DNA of 64,000 nt, from contig CANMDF010000001.1 in the NCBI GenBank assembly GCA_947496605.1, forward strand, positions 930,001-994,000. Direction: 5' to 3'. The notes under the pieces were generated by a model. The model saw only the letters and a program-made list of their open reading frames with translations, was not told the origin of the DNA and ran no database searches. Below are positions 26,661 to 36,170 of the stretch, piece after piece (the stretch's first letter is position 1; every line of letters starts with the position of its first letter). Made by a program: the position numbers and the translations under genes. The stretch is from an uncultured Paracoccaceae bacterium (lineage in GTDB: Bacteria; Pseudomonadota; Alphaproteobacteria; Rhodobacterales; Rhodobacteraceae).

Positions 26661-27180
26661 GTAACGAAGGGCGATCTGGGCATTCAGCCAGACACCGGAG
26701 CGGCCAGCAATCTGTCTTTGAAGAAATTAATAAACAGCCTTGCGATATTCTGTTCCAATCAGCGAGGTCATCGACTGTTCGTGGCACAGGCCGGTTTTGC
26801 GCATATTTCGTTGAGGCAAAGGCGCCGAACTCGATCTGACCAAGCTTGATCGCGATGTATCCGCTATCATCAAGATCTGTCATCATGCCGCGGATCGCTA
26901 CATCAAAGTTAGAGCCTGCCAAGTTCAGGTTGTCGTCGCCGATGTGAAACGAAACCTGAATGCCAGGATAAAGCCGAACGAAATCCGATAAGATATCTGA
27001 AAGTGGGCTTTGGGCAGCAGGCGTCGCAATCGTCACTGTCAGCCGCCCGATAGGTTGCTCAATACGGCTTTGGATCGCAGAAAGACCGTCCCGCGCAGCG
27101 GCCGTCATCCGTTGACTGGCCGCCAGAAGCTCAATCCCGGAATGGGCAAATACCGACAAGCGCCCCTTGGTCTTTGTCTC
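26661..27180 (-). pseudogene. LysR-family regulator remnant (no DNA-binding domain)
   Basis: An open frame on the minus strand (26629-27189) reads part of a LysR substrate-binding domain: ASQRMTAAARDGLSAIQSRIE (linker helix, quoted in part), GRLTVTIATPAA, DILSDFVRLYPGIQVSFHIG, FDVAIRG. The N-terminal helix-turn-helix is missing, and the C-terminal half stops about where the frame runs antisense into the end of moaA. It therefore looks truncated at both ends. No ribosome binding site or proper start is seen. Non-functional as a repressor, most likely. Confidence 0.65.
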
Positions 27181-27694
27181 ATTGGGCACGTTGGCTGCTC
27201 ACTTTGACCAAGCGATTGCGATCCTGCGCAACATTATCGAGGCAGTATCCACACTTCCAGTCAACGTCGTTTTATCCAAAGGAGGCTCTTTGACGAATGA
27301 CATGATTGGCCCGACACCATCAAATGTTTGTGTGGTCGACTGGGTGCCTGAGGAAGGCATTTACCCCATCATTGACGGCATGGTCTGTCATGGTGGCGCC
27401 GGCACGCTCATCGCAGGTATGACCAATGCCGTCCCGATGGTAGTCATCCCTTTTGGAAATGATCAGCCCACCAATGCAAAACGCATCCAAGCCATGGGAA
27501 ATGGTATCGCGGTCCTTAAGCCCGAGACCGACGATATTCTAGAAGCATTCAATGCGGTGCTAACAGATCAGCGCACTCGGAAGGCCGCCAACGACATTGC
27601 AGATGAGATTGCGAGGCTGCCCGACTACGCAGCAGCAGCGGATGCCTTGGTGAACACTGCGCAGGCTGGCCCTCTGCTCAACCAGCAAACGTGA
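27152..27694 (+). pseudogene. C-terminal fragment of a UGT/MGT-type glycosyltransferase
   Basis: The frame reads DKRPLVFVSLGTLAAHFDQA, then VVDWVPEEGIYPIIDGMVCHGGAGTL and PMVVIPFGNDQPTNAKRIQ, which are hallmarks of the C-terminal nucleotide-sugar-binding domain of GT-B macrolide or glucuronosyl transferases. The whole N-terminal acceptor domain is absent; coding similarity begins right where the LysR fragment on the other strand ends. The 3' end looks native and abuts the amidohydrolase stop with no gap. It could start at TTG 27167 but would be an incomplete enzyme. Confidence 0.65.
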
Positions 27695-28858
27695 TTACCC
27701 GGCAGGCATCCGCTGCTCGACAATTTCAGCCCACCATGAACAGCCCGCTGGCATTGTTTCGTCGTTGAATACATATTCGGGGTGGTGCACGTCGGCGCCT
27801 TCACCGTTTCCTACAAAGATATAAGCGCCGGGACGCTCTTCGAGCATAAAGGCGAAGTCTTCGCCGCCCATTGTTTGATCGGCGAAGGCGCATTTGCCAG
27901 CGATTGAGGTTGCGACTTTGGCGGCGAACTCGGTCTGTTCTTCGCTGTTCACCATTACCGGATACCCAAGTTTGAAATCAACCTCAGCTGTCCCGCCGTG
28001 TGCTGCCGCTGTACCTTGGGCAATGTCGATCAATGACTGCCTTGCCAGTTCACGCGTTTCCTTCGACATCGTGCGGATTGTGCCGCGTAAATGGACCGTT
28101 TGCGGGATGACGTTATAGGCTTTGGACGCCGTTTCAAAACTGGTGACAGATACCACCACATGTTCGGTTGGACTGACAACGCGTGACGCGATCGTTTGCA
28201 ATGCGATCACGATCTGGCTTGCCATCACAGTTGTGTCCAACGTCAGATGCGCTTTGGCGGCATGCCCGCCCCGCCCTTCAACCACGATGTCAAACTGATC
28301 TGTAGATGCAAAGAAAGCACCCGGACGAATAGCAAATTCGCCCACAGGCAGTCCGGGCCAATTGTGCATGCCGTATACTTCTTGGATGCCCCAGCGGTCC
28401 ATCATGCCGTCGTCGCACATTTCTTTGCCGCCCCCGCCGCCTTCTTCTGCAGGTTGGAAGATCAACACGACGGTGCCATCGAAATTACGGGTCTCGGACA
28501 GGTATTTCGCGGCCCCCAGCAACATCGATGTATGCCCATCATGCCCACAGGCATGCATCGCCCCATCGACTTTAGATTTATAAGGCAGGTCCGTTTGTTC
28601 CTGCATCGGTAGCGCATCCATATCGGCCCGCAATCCAATCACCTTGCCAGATGTATTGGTTTTGCCTTTGATCACGCCCACAACCCCGGTGCGTCCAATA
28701 CCGGTTGTCACCTCATCGCATCCAAATTCGGTCAACTTATCGGCCACGATGCCGGACGTACGATGCGTCTCAAACAGGATTTCGGGGTTCTCATGGAGGT
28801 CATGCCGCCAAGCGGTGATTTCAGGTAGAAGGTCGGCTAGGCGGTTTTTGACAGGCAT
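27695..28858 (-). CDS. M20 family amidohydrolase (hippurate hydrolase-like)
   Basis: A 387-residue metallo-amidohydrolase of the M20D group, which cleaves N-acyl amino acids or similar amides. Metal and catalytic motifs are intact: GLRADMDALPM, HACGHDGHTSMLLGAA, FQPAEEGGGGGKEM, and MGGEDFAFM near the C-terminus. Start ATG 28858 (MPVKNRLADLLPEI) has AAAGGAG upstream. It lies 28 bases after the ArgE-like gene in the same operon and next to a peptide importer, suggesting use of imported acylated amino acids. Confidence 0.92.
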   Translation of the reverse strand: MPVKNRLADLLPEITAWRHDLHENPEILFETHRTSGIVADKLTEFGCDEVTTGIGRTGVVGVIKGKTNTSGKVIGLRADMDALPMQEQTDLPYKSKVDGAMHACGHDGHTSMLLGAAKYLSETRNFDGTVVLIFQPAEEGGGGGKEMCDDGMMDRWGIQEVYGMHNWPGLPVGEFAIRPGAFFASTDQFDIVVEGRGGHAAKAHLTLDTTVMASQIVIALQTIASRVVSPTEHVVVSVTSFETASKAYNVIPQTVHLRGTIRTMSKETRELARQSLIDIAQGTAAAHGGTAEVDFKLGYPVMVNSEEQTEFAAKVATSIAGKCAFADQTMGGEDFAFMLEERPGAYIFVGNGEGADVHHPEYVFNDETMPAGCSWWAEIVEQRMPAG

Positions 28859-28886
28859 GAAGAAATACTCCTTTGGGTTCGCGTTT

Positions 28887-30056
28887 TTATGTGGGGTCTT
28901 TGGCCAGCATGTCCACCAGTCGGCCGATAAAGGCTTCACCCTGCTGGAACTGATCAACAGAAATAAACTCATTGGGTTGATGTGCTTGGGCGATGTCACC
29001 CGGTCCGCAGATCACGGCTGAATAGCCACGCTCTTGAAACTGGCCAGCTTCGGTGCCGTAGCTGACGACGTTGCTGGCGTTTTCGCCGGTCAGCTGGCGC
29101 ACCATGGCTTCGGCTTTCCCTTGCTCCTCGGGCACGAGGCCGGGCACGTGAAAATACTGCTCGGCGCTGATTGCGGCCTCAGGACGGACGGCTTTCATCT
29201 CAGCTTCAAGTTCGGCGATTTTTGCCATGAAACGGGCTTGCCACGCGCCGATGTCGTCCCCCGGCACAATACGGAAATCGAAACCAAAGTGGCAGTCTTT
29301 GGCAGTGATGTTATGGGCCGTACCCCCGTTAATCACGCCGACATGCAAGGTTGTGTAAGGTGGAAAGAAATCCACCGCCAATTCGCTTGGTTCTATGGCA
29401 GCGTTTTCGGCGTTCACGTCATTGGCCCAGTTGATCAGCTTGGCCGCCATCATAATTGCGCTTACCCCGGTTGGGGCCAGCGATGAATGCACCTCAAATC
29501 CCTTGAAATGCATGTGATAGCCAATGCCGCCCTTGTGGCCTGTGACGACCTTCATCATGGAAGGTTCGCCCACCAGCACAGTATCCGCACGCGGCATCCC
29601 CATGCTGACCATGTGATCAATCATTGGCGGCGCGCCTGTGCACCCAACCTCTTCGTCATAGCTGAGCGCGATCTGCAGCGGTCGCTTGATTCCCCTCTCA
29701 ATCGCTAAGGGCACGGCAGACAGGGCCAGCGCATCAAAACCCTTCATGTCGCAAGTGCCACGACCATAAAGCTTGCCCTGACGTTCGGTCACTGTGAAAG
29801 GGTCTGTGTCCCAAGCTTGGCCATCGACAGGCACGACGTCGGTGTGGCCAGATAAAACAACACCACCGTCGATCTCAGGCCCGATGTGCGCGTATAGGGC
29901 GGCTTTTGTGCCGTCCTCATTGGGAACACGCGTGGATTTCACGCCGAATCCGCCTAAGTAATCTTCAACGAAATCAATCAATTCCAGATTGCTGTCGCGA
30001 CTCACTGTGGGGAATCCGACCAAGCGATCCATCAGGTCTCGGGCTGTAAGGGTCAT
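28887..30056 (-). CDS. argE: Acetylornithine deacetylase-like M20 peptidase
   Basis: A 389-residue M20A-type di-zinc hydrolase. Motifs seen are LSGHTDVVPVDGQAW, GRGTCDMKGFDALAL, YDEEVGCTGAPPMI and the final FISVDQFQQGEAFI. This fits ArgE, which removes acetate from N-acetylornithine, but many Rhodobacterales make ornithine by ArgJ, so here it may act on other N-acyl amino acids. ATG 30056 has AAAGGA upstream. It is divergent from the peptide transporter operon. Confidence 0.85.
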   Translation of the reverse strand: MTLTARDLMDRLVGFPTVSRDSNLELIDFVEDYLGGFGVKSTRVPNEDGTKAALYAHIGPEIDGGVVLSGHTDVVPVDGQAWDTDPFTVTERQGKLYGRGTCDMKGFDALALSAVPLAIERGIKRPLQIALSYDEEVGCTGAPPMIDHMVSMGMPRADTVLVGEPSMMKVVTGHKGGIGYHMHFKGFEVHSSLAPTGVSAIMMAAKLINWANDVNAENAAIEPSELAVDFFPPYTTLHVGVINGGTAHNITAKDCHFGFDFRIVPGDDIGAWQARFMAKIAELEAEMKAVRPEAAISAEQYFHVPGLVPEEQGKAEAMVRQLTGENASNVVSYGTEAGQFQERGYSAVICGPGDIAQAHQPNEFISVDQFQQGEAFIGRLVDMLAKDPT

Positions 30057-30271
30057 CGTTTTCCTTTCAGGTTCAGGTGAACGCATTTCAGTTTCGATCA
30101 ATTTCTACGCAAAACCAGAGCTTCTTTACTGTGGCGCGTCGAATGGCCGTCTGCAAACAGGTTTCGACTTGCGGGATTGAAATTTGATGATACCGTCTAA
30201 GGCTAGCGCTACCGGCAGACACAATGCTGGGGCAAAAAAACAAGAAGACTGAACCACTTGGGAGGTTCTAT

Positions 30272-31276
30272 ATGCCCGATGGGGCGCTGCCCGTCCTGGA
30301 TGTCCGGGACCTCAAAACTGTATTCCAAACGCGCGGTGGCGAAGTCCACGCCGTGAATGACGTCAGCTTTTCGTTGAAACCCGGCGAGTTGCTGGGTGTT
30401 GTCGGCGAAAGCGGGTCTGGGAAATCTGTGACCATGATGTCGTTGCTTGGGCTGCTGCCTACGCCGCCTGCGGATGTGCGTGGCGGATCGGTGCAATTCG
30501 ACGGCAAGGACCTGTTGCACATCAGCCAGGAAGAACTGCGTTCCGTGCGTGGCGGCAAGATTGGCTTTGTGTTCCAAGATCCCATGACCTCGCTGAACCC
30601 GGTCTACAATGTCGGCTTCCAGATCATGGAACCTCTGCGCAAGCACATGGGCATGTCCAAAGCCGAGGCTGCCGCTCGCGCCCAAGAATTGCTTGAGCTT
30701 GTCGGTATTCCTGACGCCAAACAACGCTTGGCTGATTTTCCTCACCAGTTTTCCGGCGGCATGCGCCAGCGTGTGATGATCGCGATTGCCTTGGCCTGTG
30801 ATCCGCAGGTGTTGATCGCGGATGAACCCACAACAGCGTTGGACGTGACAATTCAGGCCCAAATTCTGGAACTGATGAAAGAGTTGCGTGACAAGCTGGG
30901 CATGGCGGTGATCTGGATCACCCATGACCTTGGTGTCATCGCCGGGATCGCAGACCGTGTGATGGTGATGTATGGCGGCCAAGTCGTAGAACATGCGCCA
31001 GTGCATGAACTGTTTGCGAACCCGCAGCATCCTTATACCCGCGCCCTTCTGACCACGATCCCAAAGATCATGGGCGAACGCGCGTCCCGTCTGACCATCA
31101 TCGAAGGCCAGCCGCCGATTATGGCAGGCGCGCCTACATCCTGTCCGTTCCGTGACCGTTGCGATGTGGCCTTTGACCGCTGCGCTGTTGAAAATCCGCC
31201 GCGTTATGATCTGGGCGCTGGCCATGATGCCGCATGCTTCTTCGACGCCCGCACAGGAGGGCCGCGCGATGCTTGA
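30272..31276 (+). CDS. Peptide ABC transporter ATP-binding protein (DppD/OppD type)
   Basis: A 334-residue ATPase: Walker A GESGSGKS, signature [15 protein letters not shown], Walker [13 protein letters not shown], then the oligopeptide C-terminal extension with a cysteine cluster ([14 protein letters not shown] plus a later C). In related Opp/Dpp ATPases such cysteines bind a 4Fe-4S cluster. Start ATG 30272 is supported by GGGAGG six bases upstream. First gene of a five-gene importer; its stop overlaps the next start by 8 bases. Confidence 0.94.
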   Translation: MPDGALPVLDVRDLKTVFQTRGGEVHAVNDVSFSLKPGELLGVVGESGSGKSVTMMSLLGLLPTPPADVRGGSVQFDGKDLLHISQEELRSVRGGKIGFVFQDPMTSLNPVYNVGFQIMEPLRKHMGMSKAEAAARAQELLELVGIPDAKQRLADFPHQFSGGMRQRVMIAIALACDPQVLIADEPTTALDVTIQAQILELMKELRDKLGMAVIWITHDLGVIAGIADRVMVMYGGQVVEHAPVHELFANPQHPYTRALLTTIPKIMGERASRLTIIEGQPPIMAGAPTSCPFRDRCDVAFDRCAVENPPRYDLGAGHDAACFFDARTGGPRDA

Positions 31277-32276
31277 TGACAGCAAGAAGCCCCTCGTTTC
31301 AGTCAAAGACCTGAAAATGCATTTCCCTATTCATGCGGGCCTGTTGCGCCGTCGCGTGGGCGAAGTGAAAGCGGTTGATGGCGTCAGCTTTGATGTGATG
31401 GAAGGCGAGACCCTAGGGCTGGTCGGCGAATCCGGGTGTGGTAAATCGACCTGCGGTCGGGCTGTGTTGCGCCTTTATGACATCACCTCGGGATCAATCA
31501 CGATTGATGACCGCGAGATTGGCGCAATACCACAACCTGACCTGCGCGAAATGCGTCCGACTATGCAGATGGTGTTCCAAGATCCGCAGGCATCGCTGAA
31601 CCCTCGGATGACTGTCGAAGACATCATCAAAGAACCTCTTGATGAGCACACAACGGGCACCGACGCTGAAAAACGCGAAAAAGTCGGTGAATTGATGGAT
31701 GCCGTCGGCTTGAACCGCAAGTTTGCCAAGCGCTATCCACATGCGTTTTCTGGCGGACAGCGTCAGCGTATCGGGATCGCCCGCGCTTTGGCGCTGAACC
31801 CCAAGTTTATCGTCTGTGACGAACCGATTGCGGCGCTTGATGTATCGATCCAAGCACAGGTCGTGAACCTGTTGGAAGACCTGCAAGAACAGTTCGGTCT
31901 GACGTATCTGTTTATCAGCCACGATCTTTCGATGGTCCGCCATATCGCGACCCGTGTGGCCGTCATGTATCTGGGCAAAATCGTTGAACTGGCGCCCCGC
32001 GAAGGGCTTTATGCCGAGCCGCTGCATCCCTACACCAAGGCGCTGCTATCTGCGGTGCCTGAACCCGACCCCAGCCTTGCCCGCGCGACTGAGCGCGTGA
32101 TCCTGAAAGGCGACGTACCATCCCCCTCAAACCCACCTGAGGGCTGTAATTTCTGCACCCGCTGCCCGTCTGTCATGGACATCTGCAAGCGCGTGGAACC
32201 CGAATATCGTGAAGTCCAACCCGGCCGGTTTACCGCCTGCCATTTGTACAACGATGAAAACGGCACTGCTGGCTAA
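31269..32276 (+). CDS. Peptide ABC transporter ATP-binding protein (DppF/OppF type)
   Basis: A 335-residue ATPase with Walker [10 protein letters not shown], signature [15 protein letters not shown] and Walker [13 protein letters not shown], and the oligopeptide C-terminal region with cysteines ([14 protein letters not shown]). It pairs with the DppD-type subunit to drive uptake through the two permeases. ATG 31269 lies after AGGAGGG within the end of the preceding gene, so translation is coupled. Confidence 0.94.
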   Translation: MLDDSKKPLVSVKDLKMHFPIHAGLLRRRVGEVKAVDGVSFDVMEGETLGLVGESGCGKSTCGRAVLRLYDITSGSITIDDREIGAIPQPDLREMRPTMQMVFQDPQASLNPRMTVEDIIKEPLDEHTTGTDAEKREKVGELMDAVGLNRKFAKRYPHAFSGGQRQRIGIARALALNPKFIVCDEPIAALDVSIQAQVVNLLEDLQEQFGLTYLFISHDLSMVRHIATRVAVMYLGKIVELAPREGLYAEPLHPYTKALLSAVPEPDPSLARATERVILKGDVPSPSNPPEGCNFCTRCPSVMDICKRVEPEYREVQPGRFTACHLYNDENGTAG

Positions 32277-32338
32277 ACGGCAGGTCATGAGGCCAAAAAA
32301 AGAGCACACACAATGAAGACCAACAAGGAGACGACAAC

Positions 32339-34060
32339 ATGAAACTCAAAACAGCCCTCATGGGTGCTGTTGCAACCGCAGCACTGGGCCAGATGGCCTA
32401 CGCTGACGCCCACGAAGGTGAGCGCGGTCGCGACGGCGAAGTCAAAATCATTTATTGGCAAGCCCCTTCTATCCTGAACCCCTTCCTGTCTGGTGGTACA
32501 AAGGATATTGAAGCCGCGTCTTTGGTGATCGAGCCTCTGGCCCGCTATAATGAAACTGGTGAATTGACCGCTTGGTTGGTTGACGAAATCCCAACAGTGT
32601 CCAACGGTGGCGTGTCCGAAGACCTGACATCCATCACGTGGAAGATCACAGAAGGCCTGAAGTGGTCTGATGGTTCTGCTTTCACTTCGGCTGATGTGGC
32701 ATTCACATACGAATACTGCACAGACCCAGAGTCTGGCTGTGCGCAGCTGACCAAGTTTGATGGTGTATCTTCTGTAGAAACACCTGATGATCTGACAGTG
32801 GTTGTGAATTTTGAGGGCCCAACGCCCTTCCCATATGGCCCGTTTGTTGGCGGCGAAAGCCCAATCCTACAAGCTGCTCAGTTCGCTGATTGCATGGGTG
32901 CCAAGGCACCTGAGTGTACAGATGAGAACTTTGGCCCAATCGGCACAGGTCCATTCGTTGTCACGGACTTCCGTACCAACGACGTGATCCAGATGGTTGC
33001 CAACGAAAACTACCGTGACGCAAGCAAGCCTGCGTTCGCATCCGTGACCTTCAAAGGCGGCGGCGACGCCACTGCTGCTGGTCGTGCGGTGATGGAAACA
33101 GGCGAATTTGATTACGCTTGGAACCTGCAGCTTGCACCAGATGTGATCGCGACCATGCAAGAAGGCGGCCTTGGTACGCCAGTTGCGGGCTTTGGTCCAT
33201 TGGTTGAGCGTATCATGCTGAACAATACAAACCCTGATCCGTCACTTGGCGATGATCAGCGTTCTGTTGTGCGTCCACACCCATTCTTGGGCGATCCTGC
33301 GGTCTACAAAGCCATGTCCATGGCCATCGACCGTCCATTGCTTGTCGAAGTCGGTTACGGCCAAGCGGGTAAAGTGACTTGTAACTGGGTGCCTGCACCC
33401 GCTGCGGTCAACTCTGACACGTTTACATGTGACGTGCAGGACATCGCTGGCGCGAACGCAATGCTGGACGAAGCTGGCTACCTCGATACAGACGGTGACG
33501 GCGTACGTGAAGCAAACGGCGTGCCGATGCAGATCCTGTACCAGACATCCACAAACGCTGTGCGTCAGGACTTCCAAGCCCTGATCAAAGAGTGGTGGTC
33601 CGAGATCGGCATCGAAGCCGAGCTGCGCAACATCGACGCGTCCGTGTTCTTTGGTGGTGACCCAGGTTCGCCTGACACATTCCAAAAGTTCTATGCCGAC
33701 GTTGAAATGTACGCGAACACGTTCAACGGTACAGACCCACAAGCCTACCTCGGCAACGGTCTGTGCGACAAAGCACCAAGCCCTGCGACGCAGTGGCAGG
33801 GTGAGAACATCAGCCGTTTCTGCGATCCAGCATACGACCAGCTGCACGCGCAGCTGACCGCAACAGCAGATGCAGATGAACGTGCGGCCATTGCCCGTCA
33901 ATTGAACGACCTGATGGTCGAGCAAGGCGGCATGATCCCACTGGTCCACCGTGGCCGTTTGTCAGCACATGCCAACTCTCTTGGTGGCGTGAACCTGAAC
34001 GTTTGGGACAGTGAGCTTTGGAACATCGCTGACTGGTACCGCACAGGCGACAACCGTTAA
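32339..34060 (+). CDS. Peptide ABC transporter periplasmic substrate-binding protein
   Basis: A 573-residue family-5 (DppA/OppA) binding protein. The signal peptide runs to about residue 23 (AYADA). The mature protein has the domain features WKITEGLKWSDGSAFTSADV and a large C-terminal lobe; the ligand cannot be read from sequence. AAGGAG is 8 bases before the ATG. Four or more cysteines in the mature protein suggest disulfides. Unlike the usual order, the binding protein sits third, after both ATPases. Confidence 0.93.
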   Translation: MKLKTALMGAVATAALGQMAYADAHEGERGRDGEVKIIYWQAPSILNPFLSGGTKDIEAASLVIEPLARYNETGELTAWLVDEIPTVSNGGVSEDLTSITWKITEGLKWSDGSAFTSADVAFTYEYCTDPESGCAQLTKFDGVSSVETPDDLTVVVNFEGPTPFPYGPFVGGESPILQAAQFADCMGAKAPECTDENFGPIGTGPFVVTDFRTNDVIQMVANENYRDASKPAFASVTFKGGGDATAAGRAVMETGEFDYAWNLQLAPDVIATMQEGGLGTPVAGFGPLVERIMLNNTNPDPSLGDDQRSVVRPHPFLGDPAVYKAMSMAIDRPLLVEVGYGQAGKVTCNWVPAPAAVNSDTFTCDVQDIAGANAMLDEAGYLDTDGDGVREANGVPMQILYQTSTNAVRQDFQALIKEWWSEIGIEAELRNIDASVFFGGDPGSPDTFQKFYADVEMYANTFNGTDPQAYLGNGLCDKAPSPATQWQGENISRFCDPAYDQLHAQLTATADADERAAIARQLNDLMVEQGGMIPLVHRGRLSAHANSLGGVNLNVWDSELWNIADWYRTGDNR

Positions 34061-34076
34061 TCGGTTCAGACAAAAC

Positions 34077-34103
34077 GTAAGGCGGGGGTCATCCCCGCCT
34101 TAC
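34077..34103 (+). promoter_or_regulatory. Intercistronic hairpin between binding-protein and permease genes
   Basis: GTAAGGCGGGG (34077-34087) and CCCCGCCTTAC (34093-34103) form a perfect 11-pair stem with a five-base loop, 17 bases after the binding-protein stop. No T-run follows, so complete termination is unlikely. Such a hairpin protects the upstream mRNA from 3' decay and gives more binding protein than permease. Confidence 0.7.
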
Positions 34104-34140
34104 ACCCCCACCCCAAAACCATAACCCAAGGCGCCCCCTC

Positions 34141-35148
34141 ATGCTCAACTACACCATCCGTAGATTGGTCCTGTCGATTCCGACGCTTTTGTTTATTGCT
34201 TTGGTGATTTTCCTACTTTTGGAACTCGCCCCCGGCGACCCAATGGGTCAGATGCCACTGACCATTCCAGATGACGTCAAACAGCGTATGCGCGAAGCGC
34301 TGGGACTGGGCGAGCCGTGGTACACAAGGTTCTATCTATGGCTCTATCAGTTTTTTATCGTTGAACCACAGTACTGGATCGACGGCATCTTTGGCACCAA
34401 CCTTGCCGACGGCGCCCAACGCATCATCAGCTTTCAGTCGCGCAGCCCGGTCTTTGATACAATCGCCGAGCGTATGCCGCAGACGCTGTGGGTTGTGGGC
34501 ATGTCCTATGTTGTCGGCGTCGCGATTGCGCTGCCCATCGGCATCATCAGCGCATACAAACAATATTCGGTCTTCGACCAAGCCGGAACTTTTGTCAGTA
34601 TGATTGGCTTTTCGGTGCCACCGTTCTTTTCAGGCGTTTTGCTGATCGTGATCTTCTCGGTCAACCTTGGCTGGTTGCCGTCAATCTATGACACAACCCA
34701 CGAAGTCATCGACTGGGAAACACTCAAGTTCCAGTTCCAGCAGATGATTATGCCGGTCATGGTTTTGGCGTTGCAGACAACGGCACAGGTCAGCCGCTAT
34801 ATGCGGGCGTCCATGTTGGACAACTTGGGCCAAGACTATGTGCGCACCGCCCGCGCAAAGGGCATGACCGAAAGCGTTGTGATCATGCGCCACGTCTTGC
34901 GCAACTCAATGATCCCTGTGGTGACAGTGATCGCCTTGGGCATCCCCTCGATCTTTGGCGGCGCCATCATCACCGAGCAAATCTTTAAGGTGAATGGGCT
35001 GGGCCAGCTTTTGATCCTTGCGTTGCAGGGCAACGACATTCCGATGGTCATGACCATTACCTTCTTGCTGGCGGTGATGATCGTCATGCTTAATCTGGTC
35101 GCCGACATCCTTTACGGCGTGCTTGACCCGAGGATCCGCTATGACTGA
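34141..35148 (+). CDS. Peptide ABC transporter permease (DppB/OppB type)
   Basis: A 335-residue inner-membrane permease with an N-terminal helix (about 10-29) and a core of five helices. The EAA-type cytoplasmic loop that docks to the ATPase is in DYVRTARAKGMTESVVIMRH (about residues 230-249). Longer than the shortest DppB because of an insert after the first helix containing EPQYWIDGIFG. Overlaps the next permease gene by 8 bases. Confidence 0.94.
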   Translation: MLNYTIRRLVLSIPTLLFIALVIFLLLELAPGDPMGQMPLTIPDDVKQRMREALGLGEPWYTRFYLWLYQFFIVEPQYWIDGIFGTNLADGAQRIISFQSRSPVFDTIAERMPQTLWVVGMSYVVGVAIALPIGIISAYKQYSVFDQAGTFVSMIGFSVPPFFSGVLLIVIFSVNLGWLPSIYDTTHEVIDWETLKFQFQQMIMPVMVLALQTTAQVSRYMRASMLDNLGQDYVRTARAKGMTESVVIMRHVLRNSMIPVVTVIALGIPSIFGGAIITEQIFKVNGLGQLLILALQGNDIPMVMTITFLLAVMIVMLNLVADILYGVLDPRIRYD

Positions 35149-36100
35149 TATCTCAGCCCAAGATCAAGCACCCGAAGCCGTCGAGAAAACCCGCAACCAA
35201 TGGTGGGATGTCTGGGATCAGTTCCGGTCCCACAAAGGGGCGATGGCGGGTCTGATATTCCTGACCTTCATCACATTGTTCTGCGCCTTTGGCCCGATGG
35301 TCTGGGATGTCGACCCCGGCAAGCTGGATATCCGCAACAAGGACGTGCGCCCGATCTATGTGGCGATCTGGGATGGGGATGCCAAGACCAGTTGGGCACG
35401 TCCCATGGGCACCGACCACCTTGGCCGCGATATCATGTCTAACATCATGCAGGGTGGACGTATTTCACTGGCTGTTGGCTGGACCGCAATGATCCTTGCG
35501 ATCTTAATCGGGACGTTTGTGGGCGTACTGTCTGGTTACTTCAAGCGCCTCGACTGGGGCCTGATGCGTTTCACCGATCTGGTGCTGTCGCTGCCGATCC
35601 TACCGCTATTGCTGGTGATGATGCTTTTGTTCCGTGATCCGTTGCGCGCCGCGTTCGGACCCGAGACCGGGATATTCCTGCTGATCGTCGCAGGCATCGG
35701 CATCACATCATGGATGCAAACCGCCCGTATCGTGCGCGGCGATGTGATGGCCCTGAAAGAGCGTGAGTTTGTGCTGGCGGCGCGGTCCATCGGCACCCCG
35801 CCACGGCGGATGATTACAAGGCACATCCTGCCTAACGTGCTGTCACCGATCATGGTGTCGGCCACCTTGGGTCTCGCGACTGCCATCATTACTGAGAGTG
35901 CTTTGTCGTTCCTCGGGCTCGGCTTCCCATCTGACTTCCCCACATGGGGTAAGATCCTGTTCGATAGTGTCGACCGGATGACAGCCTTCCCTGAGAGGGT
36001 GCTCTGGCCCGGTTTGGCGATTTCGCTGACCGTGCTGGCCGTGAATTATATCGGCGACGGTTTGCGGGATGCGTTGGATCCTCGGATCAGAGGGTTGTGA
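35141..36100 (+). CDS. Peptide ABC transporter permease (DppC/OppC type)
   Basis: A 319-residue permease with a long cytoplasmic N-terminus, one helix at about 36-56, the periplasmic segment with PMGTDHLGRDIMS and a C-terminal core. The EAA loop is EREFVLAARSIGTPPRRMI. Start ATG 35141 overlaps the end of the DppB-type gene. Last gene of the transporter operon, followed by a strong terminator. Confidence 0.94.
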   Translation: MTDISAQDQAPEAVEKTRNQWWDVWDQFRSHKGAMAGLIFLTFITLFCAFGPMVWDVDPGKLDIRNKDVRPIYVAIWDGDAKTSWARPMGTDHLGRDIMSNIMQGGRISLAVGWTAMILAILIGTFVGVLSGYFKRLDWGLMRFTDLVLSLPILPLLLVMMLLFRDPLRAAFGPETGIFLLIVAGIGITSWMQTARIVRGDVMALKEREFVLAARSIGTPPRRMITRHILPNVLSPIMVSATLGLATAIITESALSFLGLGFPSDFPTWGKILFDSVDRMTAFPERVLWPGLAISLTVLAVNYIGDGLRDALDPRIRGL

Positions 36101-36113
36101 TTTATTGAAACTG

Positions 36114-36145
36114 ACAAAGCCCGCAATGCGGGCTTTGTTTTTTCC
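36114..36145 (+). terminator. Rho-independent terminator of the peptide transporter operon
   Basis: ACAAAGCCCGC (36114-36124) pairs perfectly with GCGGGCTTTGT (36128-36138) around a three-base loop, and the run of T from 36138 onward completes a classical terminator. It starts 13 bases after the last permease stop codon. Confidence 0.9.
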
Positions 36146-36170
36146 AGACACATGAACAAGGGGAAAGAAG

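Noticed and set aside
30071-30082. GTTCA-GG-TGAAC inverted repeat near the argE start
   Set aside because: Only five pairs and located in the ribosome-binding region; half-sites are in reverse order to the ivd palindrome, so no shared regulator can be argued.
30209-31306. 365-residue open frame antisense to the DppD-type ATPase gene
   Set aside because: No motif, composition typical of antisense shadows; the plus-strand gene has all ATPase motifs.
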